This document shows, in pieces, positions 41,880 through 53,599 of a stretch of DNA of 64,000 nt. The first letter of the stretch is position 1, and every line of letters starts with the position of its first letter. The position numbers and the translations under genes were made by a program. The stretch comes from Reticulitermes speratus (lineage: Eukaryota > Arthropoda > Insecta > Blattodea > Rhinotermitidae), in NCBI GenBank assembly GCA_021186555.1, contig JAJKFL010000042.1, forward strand, positions 11,090,781 to 11,154,780, read 5' to 3'. The notes under the pieces were generated by a model. That model had not been told where the DNA came from, did no database searches, and saw only the letters and a list, made by a program, of their open reading frames with translations.

Positions 41880-43733
41880 TTCATTCATTCATTCATTATA
41901 AGTATTCTGTCTTACGACAGATCCGTAGCATCTTCCAAAGCGAGTACGACAAGAGTGCGATCTAATGCTTCCTCTTTCAATTTCCAGTATCTTTCTCTTT
42001 TCCTTAAGGTCATCCATAGCTGCTTACGCCTTCTTCCTCGTCTTCCCGTCATTTCTATCCTTCATTCTAACTTTCCTTCAGTCACGTGATTTAGAAGGAA
42101 GTTTCTATGCAAGATGTGACCAATCCAGTTAGCCTTTCTTCTTTTTATTGTATTAGGATATTCCTCTCCTCCTTGACTCTATGTAATACTTCTTCATTTC
42201 TCACGATCTGTCCAACCGATCTTCTCCATTCTTCTCCAACACCACATTTCAAAACTTTCCAGATACTTCTGATCTACTTTCCGAAGTGGCCACGTTTCAG
42301 CACCATAAAAAGCTACGATACAAATGTAGCACTTTACTAGTATCTTCCTTAAATTTAAGTCCAGTTTGCTGGTGAAAAGAATCTTCTTGTTGAATGCGTC
42401 TTTTGCTATGGCAATTCTGGATTTAATTTCAAGTGTACACATTGCATCGTTTGTTATCATGCTACCTAAATAATTGAAATATTCCACATTCTCCAATTGT
42501 TTTTGATCTGTCATAATTTTTATTGTGTTGCCTTGAGTTTCTCATTACCATATTTTTTCCACATTCATTTCCATTCCATAGTGTCCTCCAATTTCAATCA
42601 GACTATCAATCGTGCCCTGTAGCACCGTTTCTTCCCTAGCCAGTAGCACAAGATCATCTGCATATTTCACAGTACGAATTACTTGTCCTCCTATTTTGAA
42701 GTCTCCAAACCCTTCAAGAGCTTCCTTGGTAAGGTACTCGCTGCATCAGTTGAACAGAATCGGAGACAAACAGCAACCTTGTCTAACTCCTCTTCCTATC
42801 TTCACACTCCTCGTCTCCCCTTGGTCCAGTCGTATTTTGACACTCTGTTCCATGTACAATTTGCTGATCAATCTTCTTTCGTGCCAGTCCATCCCAGTTC
42901 CCTGTAGGATCTGCATTAATTTGGTCCAGTTGACACGGTCAAATGCCTTCTGCCAGTCTATGAAGCAAGCACACAATTCCTCATCTATGACCAAGGTTCG
43001 TTCTGATATTATTCTCAGCATCCCAATTGCATCCCTAGTTCCTTTTCCTCTTCTAAATCCAAACTGATCTTCTCCAAGTGCATCCTCAGTCTTCCTTTCA
43101 ATCCTCCTTCTAAGTATCCTCACTACTATCTTTGCTGCATGTGCGATGATGTTGATTGTGCGATGATAGCTGCATTTTGTAGCTTTGGGCTTCTTTTTTA
43201 AGGCAATCATTGTAACTTCAATGAAATCTCTGGGCCACTCTCCAGTTACATTCATGCTGTTGATCAGCTGTGTCATTAGTCTGAGACTACCTTCTCCCAA
43301 CAATTTGAGTACATCCCCAGGTACATCATCATCTCCTGTAGCCTTCTCATCCCTCATCTTCTTGATAGCTTTTTCCACTTCACTCGGCAAAATATAATGG
43401 CCTTTCCCGTCTTCATCTACTTCAGCTTCACGTTCGACTCTGTAATACAATTCTCCCAAATTTGCAGTACTCGTCTCAGATCTATTATTATATTCCCTTG
43501 AGAGTCATCGATGCCAATATTTTGAATCCCACGGTTTTCTTCCCAAACCAGTTGTTTTGTCCTCATGCACATCATAACGTCCTGTTCTTTGAAATTCTAT
43601 GACCTCGTCGCATATGCTATCAAGACGTTCCTTCTTGGCGTTGTCCGTGGCTCTTTTCACTTCGTCCCTCAGTCTTCTGCAGTCCTTCCTTCCTTCTTCG
43701 TTGTTGACATTCTTCCATTTCCTTCGTTAGTCC
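41880..43733 (-). mobile_element. Non-LTR retrotransposon (LINE), 5'-truncated, with reverse transcriptase
   Basis: Minus strand. An open segment 43459-42746 encodes reverse transcriptase motifs: PGDVLKLLGEGSL, FGFRRGKGTRDAI, CFIDWQKAFDRVNW (motif A with the first catalytic Asp) and GVRQGCCLSPILFN (motif B). The YADD box is at 42653-42664 in another frame, so there is a frameshift near 42740. The C-terminal part (42514-42194) has FNYLGSMITND and GAETWPLRKVDQKYLESFEM. The 3' end is CTGTCGTAAGACAGAATAC followed by an (AATG)n run (complement of 41880-41898). Copies of the 3' part lie at 20108-20485, 46957-47200 and 49428-49953. Non-functional here. The clade is not assigned. Confidence 0.88.
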
Positions 43734-44000
43734 GTATAGCGACTCGCTACGAGGTGGACGTTCCGGGAATCGAATCCCGGTGGGGGCGAGATTTTCAGCA
43801 CCCGTTCAGACCTGCCCTGGGGCCTGCCCAGCCTCCTGTACAATGGGTGCCGGGTCATTCCCGGGGGTAAAGCGGCCGAGGCGTGGCGTTTACCACCCAC
43901 CCTCATCTAGCGCCGTTGCTAAAGAAAGAGTAGAGCTATACCTCTACTCCCCACTGGGCGTTCATGGCCTGTTCTATGGTGAAATTTACCTTTACCATAA
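43734..44000 (+). mobile_element. SINE C, tRNA-derived
   Basis: Head GTATAGCGACTCGCTACGAG, box B GGGAATCGAATCCCGGTGGG, then CCAGCCTCCTGTACAATGGG, GGGTAAAGCGGCCGAGGCG, CTCATCTAGCGCCG, GAGCTATACCTCTACTCCCC and TTTACCTTTACC at the end. It abuts the 5' truncation point of the LINE. Confidence 0.85.
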
Positions 44001-44384
44001 ATCCTGCTGCCTTCCTATTCGCTACTATCCCTTATTGCAGTCTTAAGTTCTTTCATTAATGAAAATGTATTCACTAATATCATACCCTTTACTACTCTGA
44101 AAATCAAAACGCTAAGGATTTCGTAAAAACGTTTCGTTTTCCAATCAACGTTAGAAAAGAAGCAGTCGAGTAAATTTTAAGTTTAAAATTAACTGATTAT
44201 TCTGGATCAGATTAAACGCATTGGCGAGAAGAGAAATGCATACTGCATACAGAGTTTGGATTTAAAACATGAAGGAAACACATTGCTTTGAAGACACAGA
44301 AGTACGAGTAGATAGAATAATAATATTAAAATGTATCTTAAATAAAAAAGACTGGAGGGGTGGATTGGACTCATCTAACTCAGC
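44001..44384. other. Intron: no recognisable feature
   Basis: Nothing recognised. Confidence 0.35.
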
Positions 44385-44700
44385 ATAGCGAAAAGGGAAG
44401 GGCTTCGGTGAACACGATAAAGAATTTTCGGGTTCCATATGATGGGAAGGGGGGGGGGAGATTTCTCGACTAGTTTAGATCTATTAGCTTCTCAATAAGG
44501 ACCCTTCTCCATGGAATCAGTTACGAAGTTATTCAGAATTTTATGTGATACTTGCGGCTCTCACAGCGAGACTTACAAACACTGCTGTCTTCTGGTATGT
44601 GAGAATGTGTATTCTGGTAGAAACGTTCCAACGTTTTGGAGACATTTGGTACCTCCTTCTTCAGGATAAAAATACGTTTTTCTAAACGTTCTTCTTCCTT
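44385..44700. repeat. R3 (44385-44530) and R2 fragment (44575-44700)
   Basis: R3: GAACACGATAAAGAATTTTCGG, GTTCCATATGATGGGAAGG, TTAGCTTCTCAATAAGGAC. R2: CTTCTGGTATGTGAGAATGTG, ACGTTCCAACGTTTTGGAGAC, CTCCTTCTTCAGGATAA. A G run of about ten lies at 44449-44458. Confidence 0.5.
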
Positions 44701-46134
44701 GAAAATTAAGCCAGTATGTTCCTCCGAACCACTGGTCAATTTCTGAGACTACAAGACGATTTCCTGACTGCAAGTACTGAATTAAAGACGATATGTAAAG
44801 ACACGAAGGTGGCCTAATTTACGGCGATATGGCGGCATTTGCGTTGGAAGGACTGAGGAAGAACACAGAAAACCAAAATCAATACACTAGGTGCCCTGAT
44901 AGAGATTGGAAATGAGGATCTCCCAGATACAAGATGGCTGAAGCGAGGCGTCAAGCAACTTGCTCGATCTGACGTTACATATCCTCAACAACCAATACAG
45001 CATCGTGACACAATCTATCGAGCAACATTGATTCAGTATCTTCATATAACCTTTTGTTTTCGTATCATTGTAGTAAGTCAAACGGTATTTTGCAAGCCTG
45101 TGTATGTTTTACATTCGAAATTGGATTTTTAAATGCCACGTTCTGTATCAAATTAATTCGTTGCACCTCCTGCTGTAGTACACTGTAGTACACAGATTTG
45201 TACCTAAATTGACTGTTCTGCTTCTATAAAACAGAAGCAATTTCGTAAAATATCAGATATACTGAACCCTGGTACACATGCAGGTCAGATATTGTTAGCT
45301 CAGCATCCACCAGTTACATATACGACATATGGCTGCCATGTAAATAAATCTGGGCTTACGAAACAGTACCCACATAAAATATTTAAATGTAAATTAAACG
45401 TACTTTTATAGATGTTGCAAAACAAAATTTTGATTAACATTTAGTTTGTCTTTCATGATAATTCTGTATATACTGCAGTTCATAATAGGCAATATAATCA
45501 TAGTGCTGTTGAATCAGGAAACAGTGACAATGTGTGAGAACTTTTTACTAAATTGCAGTCTCCACGACGGGATTTTCATAGCAGTAGAGGGCAAGGATTG
45601 CTTTAATAAAGCCTAACCCTACATCTAATCTGCATAAGAGATTATTTCCCGTGGTATATCGACCGGAGCTTGAAGCTAAAGGATCATCTATATTTAGTGC
45701 GTAGAATTTTATCCCCACACTTTCGTACAATTTTATATCGCGGACCTTAACATCAAAACACTACATGGCAGAGTTACTGTCACGCTTCTCGTTCTCTGTG
45801 TGTTTTATTTAGATGTTTTACAGTGCTGAAGTTCTAGGACGTCCAGTGCCAGACACAAGTTGAAATTGCATAATTGCATTTAGAAAGATACACTGACTCT
45901 GGTACGTTTCCTGTGCCCTATAAATCACTGCTTTGTCTAATTGTGTCCTCCACATTATCGACAAGTTGCAAAGTGCGGAGGGGGAGAAAACAGGGAAAAA
46001 AGCGAGTGGCAGAGTGGAGTGAATTTTTAAAAAGCAAGTGAAATCCTGGAAAATCAAGATAAAAAATTTACAAATAATATAGAGTAATAAATTCTAAAAG
46101 GTTCTAATGATGGTATGTAATATTGAGAACTAAT
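44701..46134. other. Intron: no recognisable feature
   Basis: No gene or repeat family recognised in about 1.4 kb. Confidence 0.4.
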
Positions 46135-46265
46135 GGGGTTCTGGACTTCTTCCATCGTCTGTTAATCTAAAATAACTAGATAACAGTTTCCGAAACGTCG
46201 TATTATCTAGTTATTTTAGATTTCCGGACGATGGACAAAGTCCAGAAACCCATTAGTTCTCAATA
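46135..46265. repeat. Short inverted repeat with GAAACGTC motif
   Basis: TCTAAAATAACTAGATAA at 46167-46184 and its complement at 46203-46220, with ACTTCTTCCATCGTCTG and GGACGATGGACAAAGTCC as outer partners. CCGAAACGTCG lies in the loop. Likely an R2-related miniature copy. Confidence 0.6.
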
Positions 46266-46956
46266 TACAGCAAGTAATTAACGTATAAGAATATGATTCT
46301 GATTTAAAACAGAATTAACATTTATAAGGAATAATTAAAATTTTATTTCTTTAAAATATAATTTTTTTCTGTTCCACGGATCGGAGTCCTTCATGTAAAG
46401 CTTATCAGAGTTATCAAGAAATTCTCCACCTTTGTGGGACCCCGATGATTCATATCGCAAGTCAGCTGATTGTGGTCTACACCCTCATAACCTATTTCTT
46501 TAAGATGTATTTTAATATTATATTTCCATGAATTCAAAGCCCTCTCAAATACTCTCTCCCCTTCCATCTTTTTAACCAAAATTTTATGTACATTTACTTT
46601 CGTCGTGTCTGCTACCTGCCCCTATCCTCTTTGATTTTATCACCTTAAAACATTACAAGTACAATAAAAATTATGAAGCTTCAAATTATGCACTTTCTTA
46701 CATCCTCTTGTTATTCCACTCTGACATCCAAACATTCTTCAGGGGGCCTATTTCGTCCAACAATGAATGGACAATATGCCGTAACGTAAAAGTCCATCAA
46801 TAAAGCGTTTGAAATCGATAAGTAAAACCAAAAAAATTATAATAAAAATCATCAGATGTAATATCTGCAAATGTTTACAGCCTTCAAAATTGATTATTGC
46901 GTTCTCTGCTCCCTAGATCGAATCGCTGTTTGTGCACAAAGTCTCTATGACACGAG
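46266..46956. other. Intron: no recognisable feature
   Basis: Nothing recognised. Confidence 0.35.
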
Positions 46957-47200
46957 ATTCATTCATTCATCTTCATTCTGCAGTCTCTCTTGCGACAAGT
47001 CCATAGCCTCTTCCAAAGTGAAGACTCCACAGAGTGCGATATAGTGCTTTCTCTTTCAAGTCTCAATATCTTTTCCTTAAGGTCATTCAGTAGCTGCTTC
47101 CGTCTTCTTCCTCGTCTTTTCATCCCTTCCATCTTTCCTGCAATAACGTGTTGTAGAAGGCAGTTCCTACGCTAGATTTGACCATTCCAGTTAGCCAGTT
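46957..47200 (-). mobile_element. LINE fragment (3' end)
   Basis: Minus-strand copy of the 3' end of the LINE at 41880-43733, with an (AATG)n-type tail complement at 46957-46970. Diverged and 5' truncated near 47190. Confidence 0.68.
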
Positions 47201-48884
47201 AGCACAAGAGAGTACTTTGATTAATAATAACTGGACACTAATAAAATGGAGACAAACACCGCCCATAATAATGCGTTTACACAAACTGGTGAGCCAGAAG
47301 CCCCCTTTCAAAGTAACAGAGCGCATTTAAGATGTTTTCACAACTATAAAGCTTCCCTAATGAACGACACTTTTTATTTATGATTTTAAGCTATTTCCTT
47401 TAACTATTTGACTAATAGTTCAGCTATAGCTAGCTGAACTATTAAAAATGTAGTAATATTTATCCTATTCGTGCCAGACTAATTAAACTTTCTTCAGAAC
47501 TTTGACACTCCCTACATTAATTATTCGACAATATTAACCTCCAACAACTGTCTGAATCAAAGGAATAAGCTCTGTTTTTGCAGAGAATTGTTAAGACGTG
47601 TAAAGTACTTGTTCGCCAGAGAAGATAACCTTCATCTTGTTGGAAGGAACTTAAGTGAATTTACACAAGGGCGTCAGGGAGGAAGCAGTAATTTATGGTT
47701 GAAAGAGTGCAAGATTATAGTCGAGGGAATTCAAGAACGGACACAAGTTTCTGCGAACTTAAAGTACATAACCTTTTTGTCTTAAACAGAAATTCACGAC
47801 TGGGGTATCACAAGTGATTAAAAGAGACATAAATAACCATTTCTATGGACATTACTGAGAATAAAATATAAAGTTTGAAGTACGAACTTCATTTATGTAA
47901 CATTTAAAACCTGATCCTACCTCTTAAGAAACATATGGCGTCTTCATTACAAAGAAAAGTTGGTTAATTACTTCAGACAAATTTTCGCCCTTCACTTGTA
48001 AGTCCTACGAGACTCTGTAGCTAAAATATAGAGTTTCTAAATGTAAAGCCACGTGGTGTCTACAGTTACCTGCGTGCTTTGAAGGCTTAAACACGGTTGT
48101 CGATGAAGTCCTTACTGAGAGACCAGGTTACTTAATTAAATAGAAAGATCTTTGTGTAATTAAAAAATTAAACTTATTTCGCTTTTATGAATGTTTGTAA
48201 TAAATTGGTTACTAGGTTCAGAAGAGAGGGGGGGGGGGGAGTTCCATCGTCTCTTTTTAAAAGAGGCACGACTTTTCGGAAAGTGCATCTGTTTCCACAC
48301 TCAGACGAGAGAGGTATATAAACAAGCGGTTATTATAGGCAGGCCATGCGGGGTCGTCTGGGCTGGACAGGCGAGGTGAAAGGGACTTTGTGCTACTCTG
48401 CATTCCGAAAACATCAGCTCACTTACACGTACTGTAAGGGAATAAGATCACACATCAACATCTGCGAGACAGAAACAGCTTTCAGTAACAGCGTAGTGCG
48501 CATGCGCATAGTTACCCTCCTGTCCCGCCTACGTACACTATGCGACTTCTCGTGGCTCGCCCATAATAGATCAGATTTAAAGAGCTAATCTCACGCACTG
48601 AACTCACGAAACTATCATTTCTGCCCTTTATTAAACCGATTTTCCCTCAACGTATGACAGTGCCTTCATTTCAGTATGTGACAGAGAGCAATAGGCACTT
48701 TCATCCTGCCCTGTACGAGTGTTATCAGAAGATCAAAACTCCTCGAAACTTGGAGACAGATGAAACACAAAACAAAAAGAATGTACGAAAAATAAAGTCG
48801 TTCTGTAAATGTTAATATTTATGTGGTTATTAGCGCGGAGAGTTCCATTAGGAAAGTTCGCAAGTTACCGTATTTACCTTCGAT
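47201..48884. other. Intron: no recognisable gene
   Basis: 47870-48030 may be a worn reverse copy of R4 (TTTGAAGTACGAACTT, TTCATTACAAAGAAAAG). A G run lies at 48231-48239. No exon recognised. Confidence 0.4.
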
Positions 48885-48975
48885 TTAGCGTTTTACAGCC
48901 GTGAACGTTACAATGGTTGTCTTCTGGGACGTGACGCCGTGTAGTTTGTACAGAGATACCAATGTTTCTGGTGTA
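48885..48975 (+). repeat. R2 fragment
   Basis: ACGTTACAATGGTTGTCTTC followed by TGGGACGTGACGCCGTGTAG and ATACCAATGTTTC, the R2 order. Confidence 0.5.
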
Positions 48976-49427
48976 GGACCAACTGTTCCTATTGCTATGC
49001 TCACAGCACATGACCCTTTCCTTCTTTCCCAATATTATTTAAAATTTCTCCCTCCTCAGCTCAGTCCATATGATATTTGTTATGAAAAAAAAAAGTTGCT
49101 CTTGGACAGGATTTTTCCAAGCACATCGGTTTTCCAAGTATCATTCCACCAATGCTTGTACTCATCTTCACCTTAATATTACTCTTATGAGAAGGACAAG
49201 GGAGCGAAGCCTGGGAACCATCAAACAAAGCAATTGCTCTTTCCGATAGCTGGGGAGAAATAGACACAAAAATATTTTCACACGTTGCTTTTCAGTCTTA
49301 ACACGGTAACATTATGCATAAACAGGATCAACGATATGCATCGAGCGAAATAATTTCTACATGCCGTAGCATTAACCCTGTTAAGGGCAGACATAACACT
49401 GTGTGTGACCGGAACAGCACTGTAACC

Positions 49428-49953
49428 TCATTCATTCATTCATTCATTCATTCTACAGTCTGTCTTACGACAGGTCCGTAGCCTCTTCCAAAGCGATTTC
49501 TCCACACTGTGCGATCCAGTGCTTCCTCTTTCAAGTTCCAGTATCTTCTCTTTTCCTTCAGGTCATCCAGTAGCTGATTACGCCTTCTTCCTCGTCTTCC
49601 CGTCATTTCTATCCCTCCTTCTAACTTTCCTTCAATCACGTGTTTTAGAAGGCAATTTCTACGCAAGATGTGGCCAATCCAGTTAGCCTTTCTTCTTTTT
49701 ATTTTATGTAGGATATTCCTCTCCTCCTTAACTCTGTGTAATACTTCTTCATTTCTCACACGATCGGTCCAACTGATATCCATTCTTCTCCAACACCACA
49801 TTTCAGAACTTTCCAAATACTTCTGATCTACTTTCCGAATGTCCACGTCTCAGCACCATACAAAGCAATGCTCCAAATTTAGCACTTTACTAGTTTCTTC
49901 CTTAAATTTAAGTCCAGTTTGCTGGTGAAAAGATTCTTCTTCTTGTTGAATGC
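49428..49953 (-). mobile_element. LINE fragment ending 43 bp from a receptor exon
   Basis: Minus-strand 3' part of the LINE, with an (ATTC)n complement tail at 49431-49452. It encodes on minus QKYLESSEMWCWRRMDISWT, HKIKRRKANWIGHILRR and HVIEGKLEGGIEMTGRRGRR, the C-terminal region. Homology to 41880-43733 stops at about 49953, 43 bp before the exon at 49997. Confidence 0.8.
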
Positions 49954-49996
49954 TGCTGTAAGCTGTCATAATTAATTATCATCTTTTAACTTACAG

Positions 49997-50100
49997 ATTT
50001 GTCAGTTGGTCTCATCAGTGTCCTCACTGACATCGTGTGGCGAGCCACTGTCTCTTGGTACGCCGGCAACGCTGCATGTAAAATCATCAGATTTCTACAG
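49997..50100 (+). CDS. CCAPR: CCAP receptor, exon with TM2 and start of TM3
   Basis: Enters in phase 1 and encodes [30 protein letters not shown]: the second transmembrane segment, first extracellular loop and the conserved Cys that forms the disulphide with the second loop. Acceptor TTTTAACTTACAG, donor GTGAGT. It ends in phase 0. The 27.7 kb intron before it is filled with satellites, LINE and SINE copies and ribozyme elements; the one after it is only 149 bp. Residues match insect CCAP receptors closely (DLxVGL, VLTDIxWR, SWxAGN, CK). Confidence 0.92.
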
Positions 50101-50249
50101 GTGAGTTTATGTTAAACTAAAGAAACCAGTCAATGTTCTATTCTCTGAATCTTCACTTAGTTACATGGAGCTACTGAAGAGCTCCATACACGGTGGCTGG
50201 AATATAGCTACAGTGTCACGTGCAACCTAACCTCTCATACTTGTTGCAG

Positions 50250-50347
50250 GCTTCTGTGACGTATTCTTCTACATACGTACTTGTGGCTCTCAGCATAGAT
50301 CGTTACGACGCCATTACGCACCCAATGAACTTCTCCGGAAGCTGCAA
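50250..50347 (+). CDS. CCAPR: CCAP receptor, exon with TM3 and DRY motif
   Basis: Encodes [20 protein letters not shown] then [12 protein letters not shown] plus AA of the next Lys codon (phase 2). [11 protein letters not shown] contains the DRY motif at the end of TM3 that is needed for G-protein coupling; [11 protein letters not shown] is diagnostic for CCAP and related receptors. Acceptor CTTGTTGCAG; donor GTATTC, a weaker site, but the next exon restores frame and the sequence KRARILV only with this choice. Confidence 0.92.
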
Positions 50348-51689
50348 GTATTCATTTATAGTTCTGGGAGACATTTATTTACATGAGACGAATCTTATTA
50401 AAACGATTTATTCTTCGTGTTTCTTGTAATTAGATCCATGATTAAATTAACATGATAATGCATTATGGGACTGAGAAAGTTTGCCGAAACAGTGACGTTA
50501 CTGGCTTGCAATCAGGAAGTGACAAATTTCGAATGTGGGCTGTAATGTAGGCTACTGTTACCCAGATATTCAATTCTTCACAGTTTTATAGTTTATCTTC
50601 AAATTGTAACATATTATTCGGGCACATAATGCCATATATAAATTCCGCACCCTGTATTACTTAATGTATGTGTCGCTCCAACGTCATAAACCGTATATTT
50701 TATATTTAAAAAATTAATAATATTTCCATTTTAGCACACAGACTTTATTCAGGTGTTCTTTGCTTTCAAAATGTCAGAAGGTTTCACGGTACAAATGTAA
50801 ATATGATTTCATTTAGACTCGTTTGAGAAGTATGGCCTTTTGTGCTCCGTTTCTACGGAAACTTACTAATGCTCAGAACCATTATGTGCAGATCTCTGAT
50901 ACTGAATTTCACCAAAATCAGATAATAAATGTGTAAAGTACGGACAAAAATGAATTTAAGACTCTAATTAAAATATGCCTTTCAGTAAATCGATTATCAC
51001 GAAACTTGCAACAACTCAGTACGATTCTGTGGACACGTTCCGTGTCAAATTTCAACCAAAGGGGACGCAGAATGTAGAAAATAGCATAAAATTCAATTTA
51101 CTTCCATAAGGAAATAAATCATACCCTTCAATACTCCGATTTTTACGAAACTCACCACTGCTCAACGGCATTCTACAGACCGAATTTTACCTAAATTCGG
51201 CAGGAAATAATGGGAAGTATGGGCATAAATTCTTCTACGCCCTTAAGTAAAGTAGATAATCAGGACGGCGATTTCCACAAACCTCACGCCTGCTCGACAC
51301 GTTTTTGTAAAGCACTCCTGTGCCGAAATTCAGAGGAATGCGACAAATGTTTCAGGTACTGATAGCAACTCCAGACGGACAGATGAACAGACGGACGGAC
51401 GGACTATATTTGCGGATAACGCGCTCTTTTTTTACTTGGTAAACGCAACTACACATTAAGAGGTATTTGAATGGTTCAAAATTCAAAACGGAGATCTATC
51501 CACAACCACCCACAGACACACATGCACACACAGAGCGTGGTGACACACACGAATCTTTGCTCCTTCCTTCCTTACGAGGTAAAGGAGGCGAAACTAATGT
51601 GGATCACACGCACTCACTTCAAGGAGTTTCTGTATAAAATAATAAACCAGTTGAAGAAATAAAATACAATTAGAAATTTAGGCTGTTTT
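50348..51689. other. Intron: no gene; RTE-like tail pattern near 51230-51440
   Basis: Contains repeated statements of the type ATTTTACC.AAATTCGGCAGGAA and GGACAGATGAACAGACGGACGGA, the pattern of transposon 3' ends also seen in R5. No exon. Confidence 0.4.
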
Positions 51690-51895
51690 ACGTCACCCAT
51701 CCGAGATCTGAGATTGTCACAGTGCTGGCTAAATTGCGGGATATGACGAAATGTAGTCTGATATAAATTTACCGACGTTTCGGACGAAGTTGCTGCCTCC
51801 GATTTTTTTACCCTGAAGTTGGAAGCAGAATGCCCCTCCAAAAATTAGTAATTTCTACCATACTACACGGCGTCACATCCCACAAGACACTAATG
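51690..51895. repeat. R2 copy
   Basis: GAGATTGTCACAGTGCTGGC, GGGATATGACGAAATGTAGTC, TTTACCGACGTTTCGGACGA and, at the right, ACTACACGGCGTCACATCCC in inverted orientation, so the copy is an inverted pair. Confidence 0.6.
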
Positions 51896-52784
51896 ATCAT
51901 ATCCATAAACATAACCTCAATCATACAAACGGTCAACTATAAGGCGTACATTAATTGAGTCGGAACATTTAAGCGGTGCAAAGTACAATGCAAAATTCCT
52001 ATCCTTTTTAATGTAAAAGTTAAACTGTCACGTGTCGTTGCAAGTTCATGGTACCCAAAACCCTAACAGCGCACAGAGAAACTAAGAGGGATATTACAGT
52101 AATTCACAGTACTTACTTTTTCATCTAGCCTATAGGTATGTGCTTACGCAATCATAAATATCTGAAAAATATTGAAATTTGTGTTGCATATTCAAGAAGT
52201 GAAAACTAAGGCACCAAATTCAGCAGGAGCCTCGTTCCCTTTGGACGGACATTAGGAGAGCTTACTTCAATCAGGACACCACAGAGGTCTGAACTCTGGG
52301 ACTATTGTAGCCAGGGATAATGCCAGTTACAATCTGAAGAGATCGCTTACCTTGTTCTCCGAAATGTGAGGCCACTTGCTGTGTCCTTTCCCTAGGAAAG
52401 AATAAACGAATTCATTACAATATAATTATGTACATCTTCAATCACTAGTACACTAAATCTCAGTGCATTATGAGAAATATATAAGGAACTGGATACAGAA
52501 TTATAATTAAAAGCCAATACCACGGATCAGATTCCTTAAGACGCTGTTAGTCATTTAGATGACCAATATATTCATTGCATTTTATGAATCCCGAATTTTC
52601 AGAATCGTTTCCTAACAGTCTGTTGATAATCTGTAACCTGCATTACTTATGAATGTCTCTGTTCCATGGGATTCTTTGATTAGTTAGTAATTACTTACTA
52701 AGTTAGTTCAAACTGTCAGTAAGGACGTCAATTATAAGCCTACTCTGAAACAGAGTGGAGCAAAACTTACTTGTCACTCAATGT
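51896..52784. other. Intron: no recognisable feature
   Basis: Nothing recognised. Confidence 0.35.
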
Positions 52785-53105
52785 TTAACATGTTGCGTAC
52801 AGCGTCAAGTGCCTTTTGCGACACTCTGTATAACATTTTGCCTACAGCGTGAAGTGCCTTTTGCGACACTCTGTATAACGTGTTGCCTACAGCGTCAAGT
52901 GACTTTTGCGACACTCTGTATAACGTGTTGCCTACAGCGTCAAGTGCCTTTTGCGACACTGTGTATAACGTGTTGCCTACAGCGTCAAGTGTAATTTGCG
53001 ACACTCTGTATAACGTGTTGCCTACAGCGTCAAGTGACTTTTGCGATACTCTGTATAACATGTTGCCTACAACGTGAAGTGACTTTTGCGACACCATGTA
53101 TAACT
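52785..53105. repeat. 45-bp tandem array, 7 copies
   Basis: Unit of 45 bp: CTTTTGCGACACTCTGTATA, ACGTGTTGCCTACAGCGTCA, AGTGC. Because 45 is a multiple of 3, several frames on both strands stay open and give 15-residue repeating peptides (for example VSQKSLDAVGNTLYR on minus). No start context, domain or splice structure supports a gene. Confidence 0.93.
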
Positions 53106-53597
53106 GTTTACTTGCTGCAATAAAAGCACATCATTCAAGAATATCAGTGGATTTCTATAAGATATTAACGTTAACTTATTTGTGACATACGGAATAAATT
53201 GTGTCTCATGTTAATAGTCGAAACACATTCTACAACAGAGAGGAGTGTTGCCAAAAGAAGAGTGGCGTGCTGAAACATTTTAACCAACTTCGGCCAATGT
53301 AATTTATAAAGGCTTTAAACTCGAAAGACGTAACCCCAGCCAGATCCTGAGTCACAAATGAAGCCTCCAACTAGCACCGAAAATGTGATATGCTGCTTGG
53401 TCAGGCCTATTTCACGCCTCTGTAAAAGTGATACATGACTATGGAACCGTTATGGAGTGGTAATTGGCAAGATAAAGCCAAATAAATCCCAAAATAATCT
53501 GCCATTAGTGCAATTCTTTTTATCTTAAGTTCCAAAGAGATTCTTGGATTAACGCACGGTGTCCGCATAGAGAGTCTAGCATGTAGTCCGCCGGAAC
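53106..53597. other. Intron: no recognisable feature
   Basis: Nothing recognised between the 45-bp array and the mariner element. Confidence 0.35.
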
Positions 53598-53599
53598 TA

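Noticed and set aside
42612..43067. 151-codon plus-strand frame
   Set aside because: Antisense shadow of the LINE reverse transcriptase.
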